A stretch of DNA of 64,000 bases from Sphingomonas sp. PP-CE-3A-406 (GTDB lineage Bacteria; Pseudomonadota; Alphaproteobacteria; Sphingomonadales; Sphingomonadaceae), in the NCBI RefSeq assembly GCF_003688625.1, contig NZ_RCWY01000003.1:1099485-1163484 (forward strand). The letters run 5' to 3'. Both the position numbers and the translations under genes were made by a program. The first letter of the stretch is position 1. Every line of letters starts with the position of its first letter. The notes under the pieces are model-generated. The model saw nothing but the letters and a program-made list of their open reading frames with translations, was not told the origin of the DNA and did not search any database. Positions 54,913 through 63,573 of the stretch are shown in pieces.

Positions 54913-55676
54913 GGGCGTTCGGCGCTGCACAGGCGGGGGCCTCCTCGGCCGCACCGCTTGCTGCCGTTCCTGCAGGCGGCGTGGTGCCGCGTCATGTCGC
55001 GATCATCATGGACGGCAATGGCCGCTGGGCGAAGAAGCGGTTCCTGCCACGCTTCGCCGGGCACAAGGCTGGCGTCGAAGCCGTGCGCAAAGTGACGCGC
55101 GCCGCGCGCGCGATGGGGATCGAGGCGCTGACGCTGTACGCGTTCTCGTCAGAGAACTGGCGGCGTCCGGCCGAAGAGGTCAGCGACCTGATGGGGTTGC
55201 TGCGGCATTTCATCCGCAGCGACCTCGACGAACTCGCGCGCGAGAACGTCCGGTTGCGGGTGATCGGCGATTATCACAGCTTTTCGCCCGATCTGGTCGC
55301 GATGGTCGACGATGCGATCGCGCGGACGGCGGGGAACAGCGGTCCGATCCTGGCGATCGCGTTGAATTACGGCGCCCATGCCGAGCTCGTGACGGCCGCA
55401 CGGCGGTTGGCGGAGCGGGCCCGGGATGGCGCGCTGGATCCGGCGAGCATCGATGCGGCGATGATCGAGGCGGAACTCGATACGCACGACCTGCCGCCGC
55501 TGGATCTGATGATTCGGACGTCGGGCGAGCAGCGTCTTTCGAACTTCCTGCTTTGGCAGGCGGCGTATGCGGAATTGCTGTTCGTCGACACGCTCTGGCC
55601 AGATTTCGATGCGGCCGCGCTCGCCGATGCGGTTGCGGCGTTCGGTCAGCGTCAGCGCCGCTACGGTGGTCTGTGA
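54909..55676 (+). CDS. uppS: Isoprenyl (undecaprenyl) diphosphate synthase
   Basis: cis-Prenyltransferase that makes the C55 carrier for cell-wall and glycan synthesis. 255 residues; GTG start overlaps the frr stop. Asp35 in MDGNGRWAKKRF is the diphosphate-binding Asp; GHKAGVEAVRKV, YAFSSENWRRP and the C-terminal DLMIRTSGEQRLSNFLLWQA complete the family signature. The first ~25 residues (Ala/Gly-rich) are an extension. Confidence 0.96.
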   Translation: MRAFGAAQAGASSAAPLAAVPAGGVVPRHVAIIMDGNGRWAKKRFLPRFAGHKAGVEAVRKVTRAARAMGIEALTLYAFSSENWRRPAEEVSDLMGLLRHFIRSDLDELARENVRLRVIGDYHSFSPDLVAMVDDAIARTAGNSGPILAIALNYGAHAELVTAARRLAERARDGALDPASIDAAMIEAELDTHDLPPLDLMIRTSGEQRLSNFLLWQAAYAELLFVDTLWPDFDAAALADAVAAFGQRQRRYGGL

Positions 55677-56497
55677 ACCTTACCGACCCTGACAAGGCGC
55701 CCGATCAGGCGTTGCGCACGCCGTCCAATCTCCAGCTCCGGATGATCGCCAGCGTCGGCATGATCGCGGTGGCGAGCCTTGCGCTGACGCTCGGCGGGAT
55801 CGCGTTCTGGGTGTTGGGCGTGGTCGCCGCGCTGTTCATGATGGCGGAATGGTCGATGCTGCAAGGCGCAGACGCCAAGACCAAGCGGATGACGCAGTTC
55901 GCATTGTCGGTGCCGCTCGCGCTGATGGCGCCGGCGTCGCTGATCCTGGTGATCCACGATTTCTTCACGCTGGGGCTGCTTGTGGGGGCCGCGTTCTTCG
56001 TCGTCATCACGACCCGCAAGCCGCCGCTCGCGCTCGGCATCCTCTATTGCGGGCTCCCCGTGCTCGCGCTGATGATCATCCGGCGGCAGGACGAGGGCAT
56101 CCTCTTCACGTTGTGGGCGCTGTCGCTGGTGTGGGCCTGCGATATCGGCGCGTTCTTTACTGGGCGCACGCTCGGCGGCCCCAAGCTTGCGCCGGTGATC
56201 AGCCCGAACAAGACATGGTCGGGGCTCATCGGCGGTGTCGTGCTCGCGAGCGCGGTCGCGGCGGTGCTCCACACGCAATACGGCCTGCCGATGCGAATGA
56301 CGCTGGCGACCCCGGTGCTAGCCGTGCTCGCGCAGATGGGCGATCTCTACGAGAGCTGGTTGAAGAGAGTGGCAGGCGTGAAGGACAGTGGGAATATCCT
56401 GCCGGGGCATGGCGGCGTGATGGATCGGCTCGACGGGCTGGTCCCGGTTGCACCGGTCGCGGCGTTCCTCGTCCTTCTGCCGCATTTCTACGCATGA
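55673..56497 (+). CDS. cdsA: Phosphatidate cytidylyltransferase
   Basis: Forms CDP-diacylglycerol, the precursor used by PssA. 274 residues from GTG 55673 overlapping the uppS stop. Seven to eight TM segments and the C-terminal signature ISPNKTWSGLIGG with GDLYESWLKRVAGVKDSGNI and LPGHGGVMDRLDG (~215-255). The larger frame reaching upstream to 54869 is a shadow over uppS. The stop overlaps the dxr start (ATGA). Confidence 0.95.
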   Translation: MNLTDPDKAPDQALRTPSNLQLRMIASVGMIAVASLALTLGGIAFWVLGVVAALFMMAEWSMLQGADAKTKRMTQFALSVPLALMAPASLILVIHDFFTLGLLVGAAFFVVITTRKPPLALGILYCGLPVLALMIIRRQDEGILFTLWALSLVWACDIGAFFTGRTLGGPKLAPVISPNKTWSGLIGGVVLASAVAAVLHTQYGLPMRMTLATPVLAVLAQMGDLYESWLKRVAGVKDSGNILPGHGGVMDRLDGLVPVAPVAAFLVLLPHFYA

Positions 56498-57651
56498 AGA
56501 GCGTCACGATCCTGGGCGCGACCGGCTCGGTCGGGACCTCGACGCTCGACCTTATCGAGCGGGAGCCCGATCGCTTTCGCGTCGTCGCGCTGACCGCCAA
56601 TTGCGACGTGACCAAACTCGCCACCGCCGCGATCCGTACCAAGGCCGAGTTCGCTGTTGTCGCGGACGAAGGCTGCCTTCCCGAACTTCGTGAGGCGCTG
56701 GCCGGCACGGGGATCCGCGCGGGCGGTGGTGCCGACGCGATCGCCGAGGCGGCGTCTTCGGGCGCGGACTGGACGATGGGCGCGATCGTCGGCTGCGCGG
56801 GGCTGAAGCCGGTGATGGCGGCGATCGAGCAGGGCGGCACCGTCGTGATCGCCAACAAGGAGCCTCTGGTGTCCGCCGGCGACGTCATCCTCGCCGCAGC
56901 CAAACGGACCGGCGCGACGCTGTTGCCCGCCGACTCCGAGCACAACGCGATCTTCCAGTGCTTCGACGCGACTCGCCCTGAACGTGTCCGTCGGATCATC
57001 CTGACGTGTAGCGGCGGGCCGTTCCGCGACTGGACCACCGAGCAGATGCGCGGCGTCACGCTGGAGCAGGCGGTCAAGCACCCCAACTGGTCGATGGGCG
57101 CGAAGATTTCGGTCGATTCGGCGACCTGCATGAATAAGGGCCTCGAACTGATCGAGGCCGCGCGGCTGTTCCCGATCCCGCATAACCGGATCGAGATCGT
57201 CATCCATCCGCAGTCGGTGGTCCACAGCCTGGTCGATTACGTCGACGGCTCGGTGCTGGCGCAGCTCGGTCCCCCCGACATGCGCACGCCGATCGCGCAT
57301 ACGCTCGCCTGGCCGGACCGGATGGCGACGCCGATGGCCCCGCTCGACCTCGTCGCGATCGGTCGACTCGACTTCGAGGCACCTGACCAAGTCCGCTTCC
57401 CGGCATTGCGCCTCGCCCGCGAGGCGCTTGACGCAGGCGGCGCGCGCCCCGCAATTCTCAACGCTGCCAACGAGGTAGCGGTCGAGGCATTCCTCAAGCG
57501 CCGCATCGGCTTCCTCGAAATTGCCGCAATCGTCGATCATACGCTATCGTGCTACGATCCGGCCGCACCGGACAGTGTCGACGCCGTTTTGGCGATCGAT
57601 GCCGAGGCGCGGGTTTTGGCGGGCGAGCGTGTAGAGGATTGCGCGGTTTGA
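56494..57651 (+). CDS. dxr: 1-deoxy-D-xylulose 5-phosphate reductoisomerase
   Basis: MEP-pathway enzyme producing methylerythritol phosphate with NADPH. 385 residues from ATG 56494: TILGATGSVGTSTLDLIERE (NADPH site), IANKEPLVSAGDVI, LPADSEHNAIFQCF (metal/substrate), KHPNWSMGAKISVDSATCMN, and EIVIHPQSVVHSLVDYVDGS. It supplies isoprenoids for UppS next door. The rseP start overlaps its stop. Confidence 0.97.
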   Translation: MKSVTILGATGSVGTSTLDLIEREPDRFRVVALTANCDVTKLATAAIRTKAEFAVVADEGCLPELREALAGTGIRAGGGADAIAEAASSGADWTMGAIVGCAGLKPVMAAIEQGGTVVIANKEPLVSAGDVILAAAKRTGATLLPADSEHNAIFQCFDATRPERVRRIILTCSGGPFRDWTTEQMRGVTLEQAVKHPNWSMGAKISVDSATCMNKGLELIEAARLFPIPHNRIEIVIHPQSVVHSLVDYVDGSVLAQLGPPDMRTPIAHTLAWPDRMATPMAPLDLVAIGRLDFEAPDQVRFPALRLAREALDAGGARPAILNAANEVAVEAFLKRRIGFLEIAAIVDHTLSCYDPAAPDSVDAVLAIDAEARVLAGERVEDCAV

Positions 57652-58781
57652 TCGAAACACCCGGTATCCTTCTGACGATCCTGTCGTTCGCGCTGGTGAT
57701 CGGACCCCTCGTGTTCGTGCACGAGATGGGCCATTACCTCGCCGGACGCTTTTTCGGGATCAAGGCGGATGCCTTTGCGATCGGCTTCGGTCGCGAGATC
57801 GCCGGCTTCACCGACAGCCGCGGCACCCGTTGGAAGTTCGGATGGTTGCCGCTCGGCGGCTATGTGAAGTTTGCCGGCGACATGAACCCGGCCAGCCAGC
57901 CCTCGGCCGAGTGGCTTTTGCTACCCGCCGAAGAGCGCCAGCGCACCTTCCAGTCGAAGCCGGTGTGGCAGCGTGCGATCGTCGTTGCCGCCGGACCCGT
58001 CGTCAATTTCGTCGTCGCGATCCTGATCCTCGCCGGCTTCGCGTTCGCGTATGGCGATATCCGCATGCCGCCGGTCGTTGGTGGCACAGTGCCCGGCAGC
58101 GCTGCGGCGACCGCCGGATTGCAGCCCGGCGACCGCATCACCGCGATCGGCGGGCGTTCGGTCGAGACGTTCGACGATCTCGCCCGCTATGCGCGTATCC
58201 GCGCCGGCGAGAGCACCCGGATCGACGCGGAGCGCGGCGGGCAGACGGTATCGCGCGACATCGTGATCGGTACCGAACTCCAGCGCGATCGCTTCGGCAA
58301 CGAATACCGCATCGGCCGCCTCGGCATCGCCGGCAGCAAGCCCGTCATCGTTCCCGTCAGCCTGATCGAGGCGCCCGTCGTCGCGGTGAAGCGTACCGGC
58401 GAGATCGTCTCGATGATGGTCGAGACGCTGGGACAAGTCGTCACCGGGCGTCGTTCGGTCAAGGAACTCGGCGGACCGCTCAGCATCGCCAAGGTGTCGG
58501 GCGAGCAGATGTCGCTCGGGCTCGACGCCTATGTCTTCCTGATCGCCCTTGTTTCGATCAATCTGGGGTTCATCAATCTGCTGCCAGTGCCGATGCTCGA
58601 TGGCGGACACCTGTTCTTCTACGCGATCGAAGCGGTGCGCAGGCGCCCGGTCGAGCCGCAGGTGCAGGAATGGGCATTTCGCGGCGGGCTCGCAGCAATT
58701 CTCGCGCTGATGCTGCTGGTGACCTTCAACGATCTCGGCAATTTCGGGCTTTGGAAGAATCTGGCCGGCTTGATCGGCTGA
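57648..58781 (+). CDS. rseP: Site-2 protease RseP (intramembrane zinc metalloprotease)
   Basis: 377 residues. The start is a rare TTG at 57648 overlapping the dxr stop (TTGA). Zinc motif HEMGH at residues 25-29 in TM1, a PDZ domain (~115-200, GSAAATAGLQPGDRITAIGG), and the third zinc ligand in LLPVPMLDGGHLFF (~Asp 320). Cleaves anti-sigma factors and signal-peptide remnants within the inner membrane. Next to bamA as in most proteobacteria. Confidence 0.95.
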   Translation: MIETPGILLTILSFALVIGPLVFVHEMGHYLAGRFFGIKADAFAIGFGREIAGFTDSRGTRWKFGWLPLGGYVKFAGDMNPASQPSAEWLLLPAEERQRTFQSKPVWQRAIVVAAGPVVNFVVAILILAGFAFAYGDIRMPPVVGGTVPGSAAATAGLQPGDRITAIGGRSVETFDDLARYARIRAGESTRIDAERGGQTVSRDIVIGTELQRDRFGNEYRIGRLGIAGSKPVIVPVSLIEAPVVAVKRTGEIVSMMVETLGQVVTGRRSVKELGGPLSIAKVSGEQMSLGLDAYVFLIALVSINLGFINLLPVPMLDGGHLFFYAIEAVRRRPVEPQVQEWAFRGGLAAILALMLLVTFNDLGNFGLWKNLAGLIG

Positions 58782-58837
58782 TCACGATAGGGCAGGGCGG
58801 GCGCGCCTTGTATGTGCACGTTTTGAAGGTGGGTTTG

Positions 58838-61642
58838 GTGACAGCGATCAACGGTTACGATTTCGCGCGTAAGGGCGCCCTGCTGCTCGCAGGTACGATC
58901 CTGTCGGGCGTTCCCGCGCTGGCACAGACCGTGCCGGCTGGATCGGCGACTCCGGCGGCAACGCCTTCGTCGAGCCCCGCGTCGGGTCGTCAGGCGCCGA
59001 CCACGGCCGTCCCTGCAAAGGGTGCTGTTGGTGTAACGCCCGTAGCCGCGCCGGTATCCGCGCAAACGATAAAGACTTTGCGCGTCGAGGGATCGCAGCG
59101 CATCGAGCCCGAGACGGTGCTGTCCTACACGAAGCTGCGCGTCGGCATCCCGTATACCGCCGAGACGCTCGATCAGGCGCTGAAGGACCTTCAGGCCAGC
59201 GACCTGTTTGCGGATTACTCGATCGCCGGTGTCGAGGACGGCAACATCGTTCTCCGCGTGCGCGAGAACCCGATCATCAACCGCGTGATCATCGAGGGCA
59301 ACAAGGCGCTCAAGACCGACAAGATCACCAAGGAAATCAAGCTCGCGCCGCGCCAGATCTTCACGCGCACCGCGGTCCGGCAGGATATCGCGCGGATCAT
59401 CGAGCTGTATCGTCGCCAGGGGCGCTTTGCTGCGGTGATCGACCCGAAGATGGTCAATCTCGACCAGAACCGCGTCGATGTCGTGTTCGAGGTCAGCGAA
59501 GGCCCGAAGTCGAAGGTCCGCCAGATCAACATCCTCGGCAACGAGGTGTTCTCGGACGACCAGATTCGTGGCCAGATGGCGACCAAGCAGTCGCGCTTCT
59601 TCCGCCTGCTCTCGTCGGCGACCAGCTACGATCAGGATCGCCTTTCGTACGATCAGCAGAAGCTTCGCCAGTTCTACCTAACGCAGGGCTATGCCGATTT
59701 CCGCGTGACCTCGGCCGTCGCCGAGCTGACGCCGGACAAGAAGGACTTCATCATCACGTACGTGGTGGAGGAAGGTAAGCGCTACAAGTTCGGCGACGTC
59801 ACCGTCGACAGCCAGATTCGCGACTTCGACAACAAGAAGCTCGCCGCGTCGCTGCCGCTGAAGAAGGGCGACTGGTACAACGCCAAGCTGGTTGAGGATT
59901 CGGTCGATAATCTCAGCCAGACCGCGGGTCTGTTTGGCTATGCGTTCACCGAGGTGAACCCGGAGTTCGCCAAGGACGCCGACACGCTGACGATGGGGAT
60001 TAATTTCAACATCGCCGAGGCCAAGCGCACCTATGTCGAGCGTATCGACATCAACGGCAACACGCAGACTCAGGACAAGGTCGTCCGCCGCGAGATCCGT
60101 CTCGCTGAGGGTGACGCGTTCAACAGCTTCCAGGTGAAGCGCTCGCAGGATCGCATCAACTCGCTGGGCTATTTCCAGGACAAGATGGAGATCAAGCAGC
60201 TGCCTGGCTCGGCGCCCGACCGCGTGATCCTCGAGACCAACCTCGAAGAGAAGTCGACCGGCGAGCTCCAGCTGTCGGCGGGCTATTCGAGCCTCGAACG
60301 CTTCATCATCCAGGCCAACATCACGCAGCGCAACTTCCGCGGCAAGGGCCAGGAATTGCGCGCCGGCGTCAACTATTCGAGCTATTCGAAGTCGATCGAG
60401 CTGGGCTTCACCGAGCCGTATCTGTTCGACAAGAACATCGCGATCGGCGGCGACATCTTCCGCCGCGATTACAATTCGTTCAACTATATCGGCAACGATC
60501 GCCAGACTACCTATTCGCAGGTCTCGACCGGCTTCCAGCTTCGTGCCGGTGTGCCGCTGACCGAATTCTGGTCGCTGTCGGCGCGCTACGGTCTGTCCTA
60601 CGACAAGGTCGGACTGAACGAGTCGACCTACTTCACCGATGGGCAGTGCGACATCCTCAAGGCCGGCCGTTATCTCTGCGAAGCGATCGGCAACCGCTGG
60701 ACCTCGTCGGTCGGCTATTCGCTGATCCGCGACACGCTCAACAGCCGCTTGCGCCCGACCGCGGGCTCGCGCTTCTCGTTCAGCCAGGATTTCGCAGGTC
60801 TCGGCGGCGACGTGAAATACATCCGTACGCGCGCTGAGGGCGCCAAGTACTGGAACGCGGGTAGCGGCTTCATCCTGTCGGCGATCGGCGAGGGTGGCTA
60901 CATCAAGTCGCTCGAAGGCAGCAAAAGGTCTGGGATCGACGGTGTCCGCATCACCGACCGCTTCTATCTCGGCGAGCCGCAGTTCCGCGGGTTCGACATT
61001 CGCGGCGTAGGCCCGCGCGTGTTGCGCATTCCGTACACGACGGACTCGGCGACGGGTAAGCAGATCCTGGTCACCGATCGCAACCAGTACATCGACGATG
61101 CTCTCGGCGGTAACGCCTATTATCTTGGCCGCATCGAGATGGAGATCCCGCTCGGTTCGGGTGCGCGCGAACTGGGCCTGCGTCCTTCGATCTACGTGCA
61201 GGCGGGCTCGCTGTTCAGCATCACGAAGCCGAACCTGACCGTCGATCCCAACTCGTACCCCCGGACGGTCGACGCCAACGGCAACGTCACGATCCTGCCG
61301 TTGCAGACCCCGATCAAGACCGCCGACGGCAAGCTGCAATATGTCGTGCCGTCGACCGACACGACGAACCCGAACGCCGTCACGACCTGCGCCGTCGGCT
61401 ATTCGTCGACGCTTGGCGGGGCTTGCACCGGGACCAGCGTCAACAGCCAGTATTCGTCGACCTATGGTCCGTATTCGGAGCAGTTCCTCGGCAACTCCGC
61501 CAAGCCGCGTCTCTCGATCGGCATCGGCGTGAACTGGAACTCGCCATTCGGTCCGCTTCGTATCGATCTCGCTCGTGCTCTGCTCAAGCAGAAGGGCGAC
61601 GACCCCAAGCTCATTACTTTCAACGTAGGGACACAGTTCTAA
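58838..61642 (+). CDS. bamA: Outer membrane protein assembly factor BamA
   Basis: 934 residues from GTG 58838, eight bases after GAAGG; GTG at 58814 is an alternative. Signal peptide to VPALAQ, then a Pro/Ala/Ser linker and five POTRA domains (~75-430: IKTLRVEGSQRIEPETVL opens POTRA1), then the 16-strand barrel with the L6 motif FRGFDIRGVGPR and a terminal strand ending NVGTQF (C-terminal Phe). Longer than E. coli BamA because of the linker and barrel loops. The skp start overlaps its stop by one base (TAATG). Confidence 0.96.
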   Translation: MTAINGYDFARKGALLLAGTILSGVPALAQTVPAGSATPAATPSSSPASGRQAPTTAVPAKGAVGVTPVAAPVSAQTIKTLRVEGSQRIEPETVLSYTKLRVGIPYTAETLDQALKDLQASDLFADYSIAGVEDGNIVLRVRENPIINRVIIEGNKALKTDKITKEIKLAPRQIFTRTAVRQDIARIIELYRRQGRFAAVIDPKMVNLDQNRVDVVFEVSEGPKSKVRQINILGNEVFSDDQIRGQMATKQSRFFRLLSSATSYDQDRLSYDQQKLRQFYLTQGYADFRVTSAVAELTPDKKDFIITYVVEEGKRYKFGDVTVDSQIRDFDNKKLAASLPLKKGDWYNAKLVEDSVDNLSQTAGLFGYAFTEVNPEFAKDADTLTMGINFNIAEAKRTYVERIDINGNTQTQDKVVRREIRLAEGDAFNSFQVKRSQDRINSLGYFQDKMEIKQLPGSAPDRVILETNLEEKSTGELQLSAGYSSLERFIIQANITQRNFRGKGQELRAGVNYSSYSKSIELGFTEPYLFDKNIAIGGDIFRRDYNSFNYIGNDRQTTYSQVSTGFQLRAGVPLTEFWSLSARYGLSYDKVGLNESTYFTDGQCDILKAGRYLCEAIGNRWTSSVGYSLIRDTLNSRLRPTAGSRFSFSQDFAGLGGDVKYIRTRAEGAKYWNAGSGFILSAIGEGGYIKSLEGSKRSGIDGVRITDRFYLGEPQFRGFDIRGVGPRVLRIPYTTDSATGKQILVTDRNQYIDDALGGNAYYLGRIEMEIPLGSGARELGLRPSIYVQAGSLFSITKPNLTVDPNSYPRTVDANGNVTILPLQTPIKTADGKLQYVVPSTDTTNPNAVTTCAVGYSSTLGGACTGTSVNSQYSSTYGPYSEQFLGNSAKPRLSIGIGVNWNSPFGPLRIDLARALLKQKGDDPKLITFNVGTQF

Positions 61643-62304
61643 TGACGACGTTCAAGACGCTTCTCCTCGCTGCCGCGCTCGTCGCGCCGGCTGCCATGAC
61701 CGCAACCGCTGCCGATGCGCAGGTTTCGGGTATCGCCGTCGCCGACGCACAGGGTGCGATCGCCAACTCGAAGGCCTGGAATGCTGCGCGCGCCCAGATC
61801 GAGACGACCTACAAGGCGCAGCTTGATCAGGCCGAGACGCGTCGCCAGGCTGTCGCGCGCGAGCTTCAGCCGCTCGTGACCGCGTTCCAGGCCGCGCAGC
61901 GTGCGCCGGGCGCTTCGGAGGCATCGCTGCGTCCGCAGGCTCAGGCGATCCAGACGCGCGAAAACGCCGCCAACCAGGAGCTCGCTCGTCTGACGCAGCC
62001 TGCGCAGCGCGCGCAGCAATACGCGATCGAGCAGATCCAGGCGAAGCTCAGCGATGCCGTCACGGCAGCGGTTCGCGCGAAGAACGTCAGCTTGTTGCTG
62101 CGTCCCGAGGCTGCCCTGTTCGCGCAGCCTACCGCTGACATCACCGCTGCGATCACCACCGAACTCGACCGCCTGGTACCGACCGTAAGCACCGCTGTCC
62201 CCGCCAATTGGCAGCCCAACCAGAACGGCCAGCAGCAGGGCGCAGCACCCGCGTCGGCACCTGCCGCCGCGACCGGCAAGCGCACCACGCCGCAGGGCCG
62301 TTGA
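61642..62304 (+). CDS. skp: OmpH/Skp family periplasmic chaperone
   Basis: 220 residues with signal peptide (MTTFKTLLLAAALVAPAAMT, cleavage near ADAQ). The mature part begins VSGIAVADAQGAIANSKAWN, the OmpH start, and continues as a long Gln/Ala-rich coiled coil (QLDQAETRRQAVARELQPLV) with a C-terminal strand SLLLRPEAALFAQ. The Pro/Ala/Gln tail is variable. Chaperones outer-membrane proteins to BamA. Directly followed by fabZ; the lpxD that normally lies between is absent. Confidence 0.92.
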   Translation: MTTFKTLLLAAALVAPAAMTATAADAQVSGIAVADAQGAIANSKAWNAARAQIETTYKAQLDQAETRRQAVARELQPLVTAFQAAQRAPGASEASLRPQAQAIQTRENAANQELARLTQPAQRAQQYAIEQIQAKLSDAVTAAVRAKNVSLLLRPEAALFAQPTADITAAITTELDRLVPTVSTAVPANWQPNQNGQQQGAAPASAPAAATGKRTTPQGR

Positions 62305-62315
62305 GCGAGCCGACG

Positions 62316-62798
62316 ATGACCGACTCGGTTGACGCCGTGAAGACCGGCTTGGGCCCGCTCGATATCGGGCGGGTGATGGCGGCGTTGCCGCATCGCTACC
62401 CGCTGCTGCTGGTCGATCGTGTCGAGGATCTGATCCTCGACACGTCGATCACCGCGATCAAGGCGGTGTCGATGAACGAGCAGTTCTTCCAGGGGCATTT
62501 CCCGGGCCGCCCGATCATGCCGGGCGTGTTGATCGTCGAGGCGATGGCGCAGGCGGCGGGGATCCTCGCGGTCGAGTCGCTGGGGCTCGCGGGCTCGGGC
62601 AAGCTCGTCTACTTCATGGCGATCGACGGTGCGAAGTTCCGCAAGCCGGTCGAACCGGGCGTGTTGCTCAAGCTCGAAGTCACCTTCGTCCAGAAGCGCA
62701 GCTCGGTCTGCAAGTTCGCAGGTCGCGCTCTCGTGGACGGGCAGCTGGTGGCCGAGGCGAACTTCACGGCGATGATCGCCGATCCGCCGAAAGCCTGA
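62316..62798 (+). CDS. fabZ: 3-hydroxyacyl-[ACP] dehydratase FabZ
   Basis: Hot-dog-fold dehydratase of fatty-acid elongation. 160 residues from ATG 62316; a TTG at 62301 overlapping the skp stop is possible. Catalytic His61 and Glu75 in GHFPGRPIMPGVLIVEAMAQ; LPHRYPLLLVDRV and FRKPVEPGVLLKLEV are conserved. In most Gram-negative bacteria lpxA follows; here the next gene is rpmE after a terminator. Confidence 0.97.
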   Translation: MTDSVDAVKTGLGPLDIGRVMAALPHRYPLLLVDRVEDLILDTSITAIKAVSMNEQFFQGHFPGRPIMPGVLIVEAMAQAAGILAVESLGLAGSGKLVYFMAIDGAKFRKPVEPGVLLKLEVTFVQKRSSVCKFAGRALVDGQLVAEANFTAMIADPPKA

Positions 62799-62832
62799 CG
62801 ACAAGGCTCCAGCCGCGCGATCTTGTAAAATC

Positions 62833-62866
62833 GGGCGCGTCCGTGTACGGGCGCGCCTTCCTTTTC
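62833..62866 (+). terminator. Probable rho-independent terminator after fabZ
   Basis: GGCGCG (62834-62839) pairs with CGCGCC (62852-62857) around a 12-base loop, followed by TTCCTTTTC. It lies ~35 bases past the fabZ stop and would end the long envelope operon. Confidence 0.55.
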
Positions 62867-62902
62867 AGGCTGGTCGGAACCAGCCACTTACGGAGAATTC
62901 CC

Positions 62903-63133
62903 ATGAAGGCCGACACGCACCCCGACTATCACATGATCACCGTCCAGATGACCGATGGCAGCAAGTACCAGACTCGTACCACCTGGGGTAAGGAAGGCGA
63001 TGTGATGACGCTCGAGATCGATCCGCTCGCGCATCCGGCATGGACCGGTGGCCGCGGCACGATGCTCGACACCGGTGGCCAGGTCGCGCGCTTCAACAAG
63101 CGTTTCGGTGGCGGTCTCACGCTCCGCAAGTAA
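62903..63133 (+). CDS. rpmE: 50S ribosomal protein L31
   Basis: 76 residues. MKADTHPDYHMITVQMTDGS and DPLAHPAWTGGRGTMLDTGG with RFNKRFGG are typical of L31. No cysteines are present, so it is the zinc-free type. Start 62903 with GGAG upstream (ACGGAGAATTCCC). A perfect terminator follows immediately. Confidence 0.96.
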   Translation: MKADTHPDYHMITVQMTDGSKYQTRTTWGKEGDVMTLEIDPLAHPAWTGGRGTMLDTGGQVARFNKRFGGGLTLRK

Positions 63134-63140
63134 ACGTAAC

Positions 63141-63184
63141 CCCCCGGAACGGATCGATACTCATTCGTTCCGGGGGCATTTATT
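63141..63184 (+). terminator. Rho-independent terminator of rpmE
   Basis: Perfect 11-bp stem CCCCCGGAACG / CGTTCCGGGGG (63141-63151 and 63166-63176), 14-base loop, then CATTTATT. It starts 8 bases past the stop codon. Confidence 0.85.
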
Positions 63185-63258
63185 AAGATCACGTTAGGCA
63201 CCGGCGGCTAGGCTTGTAACTGCAAGCCAGACTTAGGACTCGCAAGGACGAGGACGCC

Positions 63259-63573
63259 ATGTTCGCCGCCGATTTCGAACCCGCAGAGCGCACCAGTCGC
63301 CGCGGTTCGCCCCGTGCCCCTGTCGCGTTGGACGTCAGCATCGGCAAGACGCGCCGCACGTTGTGCAGAGTCGTCGACATCTCGATCAACGGCGCGCGGC
63401 TCCAGACCTATTCGGCGCTCAAGCGCGGGACGAGCATCTGGCTCAATTTGCCGCAGATCGGCCAGATCGTCGCCGAAGTCATGTGGGCGGACGATTTTAC
63501 CGCCGGCTGCAAATTCCACAAACCGCTATCGATCGAAGCGTTCGATGCGCTCATTCGGGATCACCCGGCGTAG
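63259..63573 (+). CDS. PilZ domain protein
   Basis: 104-residue single-domain protein. The c-di-GMP-binding motifs appear as RRGSPR (RxxxR, near residues 14-19) and DISINGARL (D/NxSxxG, ~40-48), then a beta-barrel with LNLPQIGQIVAEVMWADDFT and C-terminal helix. Likely a c-di-GMP effector adaptor; partner unknown. Stand-alone, with its own promoter after the rpmE terminator. Confidence 0.88.
   Translation: MFAADFEPAERTSRRGSPRAPVALDVSIGKTRRTLCRVVDISINGARLQTYSALKRGTSIWLNLPQIGQIVAEVMWADDFTAGCKFHKPLSIEAFDALIRDHPA

Noticed and set aside
57830..58837. Possible 336-residue extension of BamA into rseP
   Set aside because: The frame stays open by chance through rseP. A signal peptide with a good ribosome site begins at 58838, and the extension is low-complexity Arg-rich.
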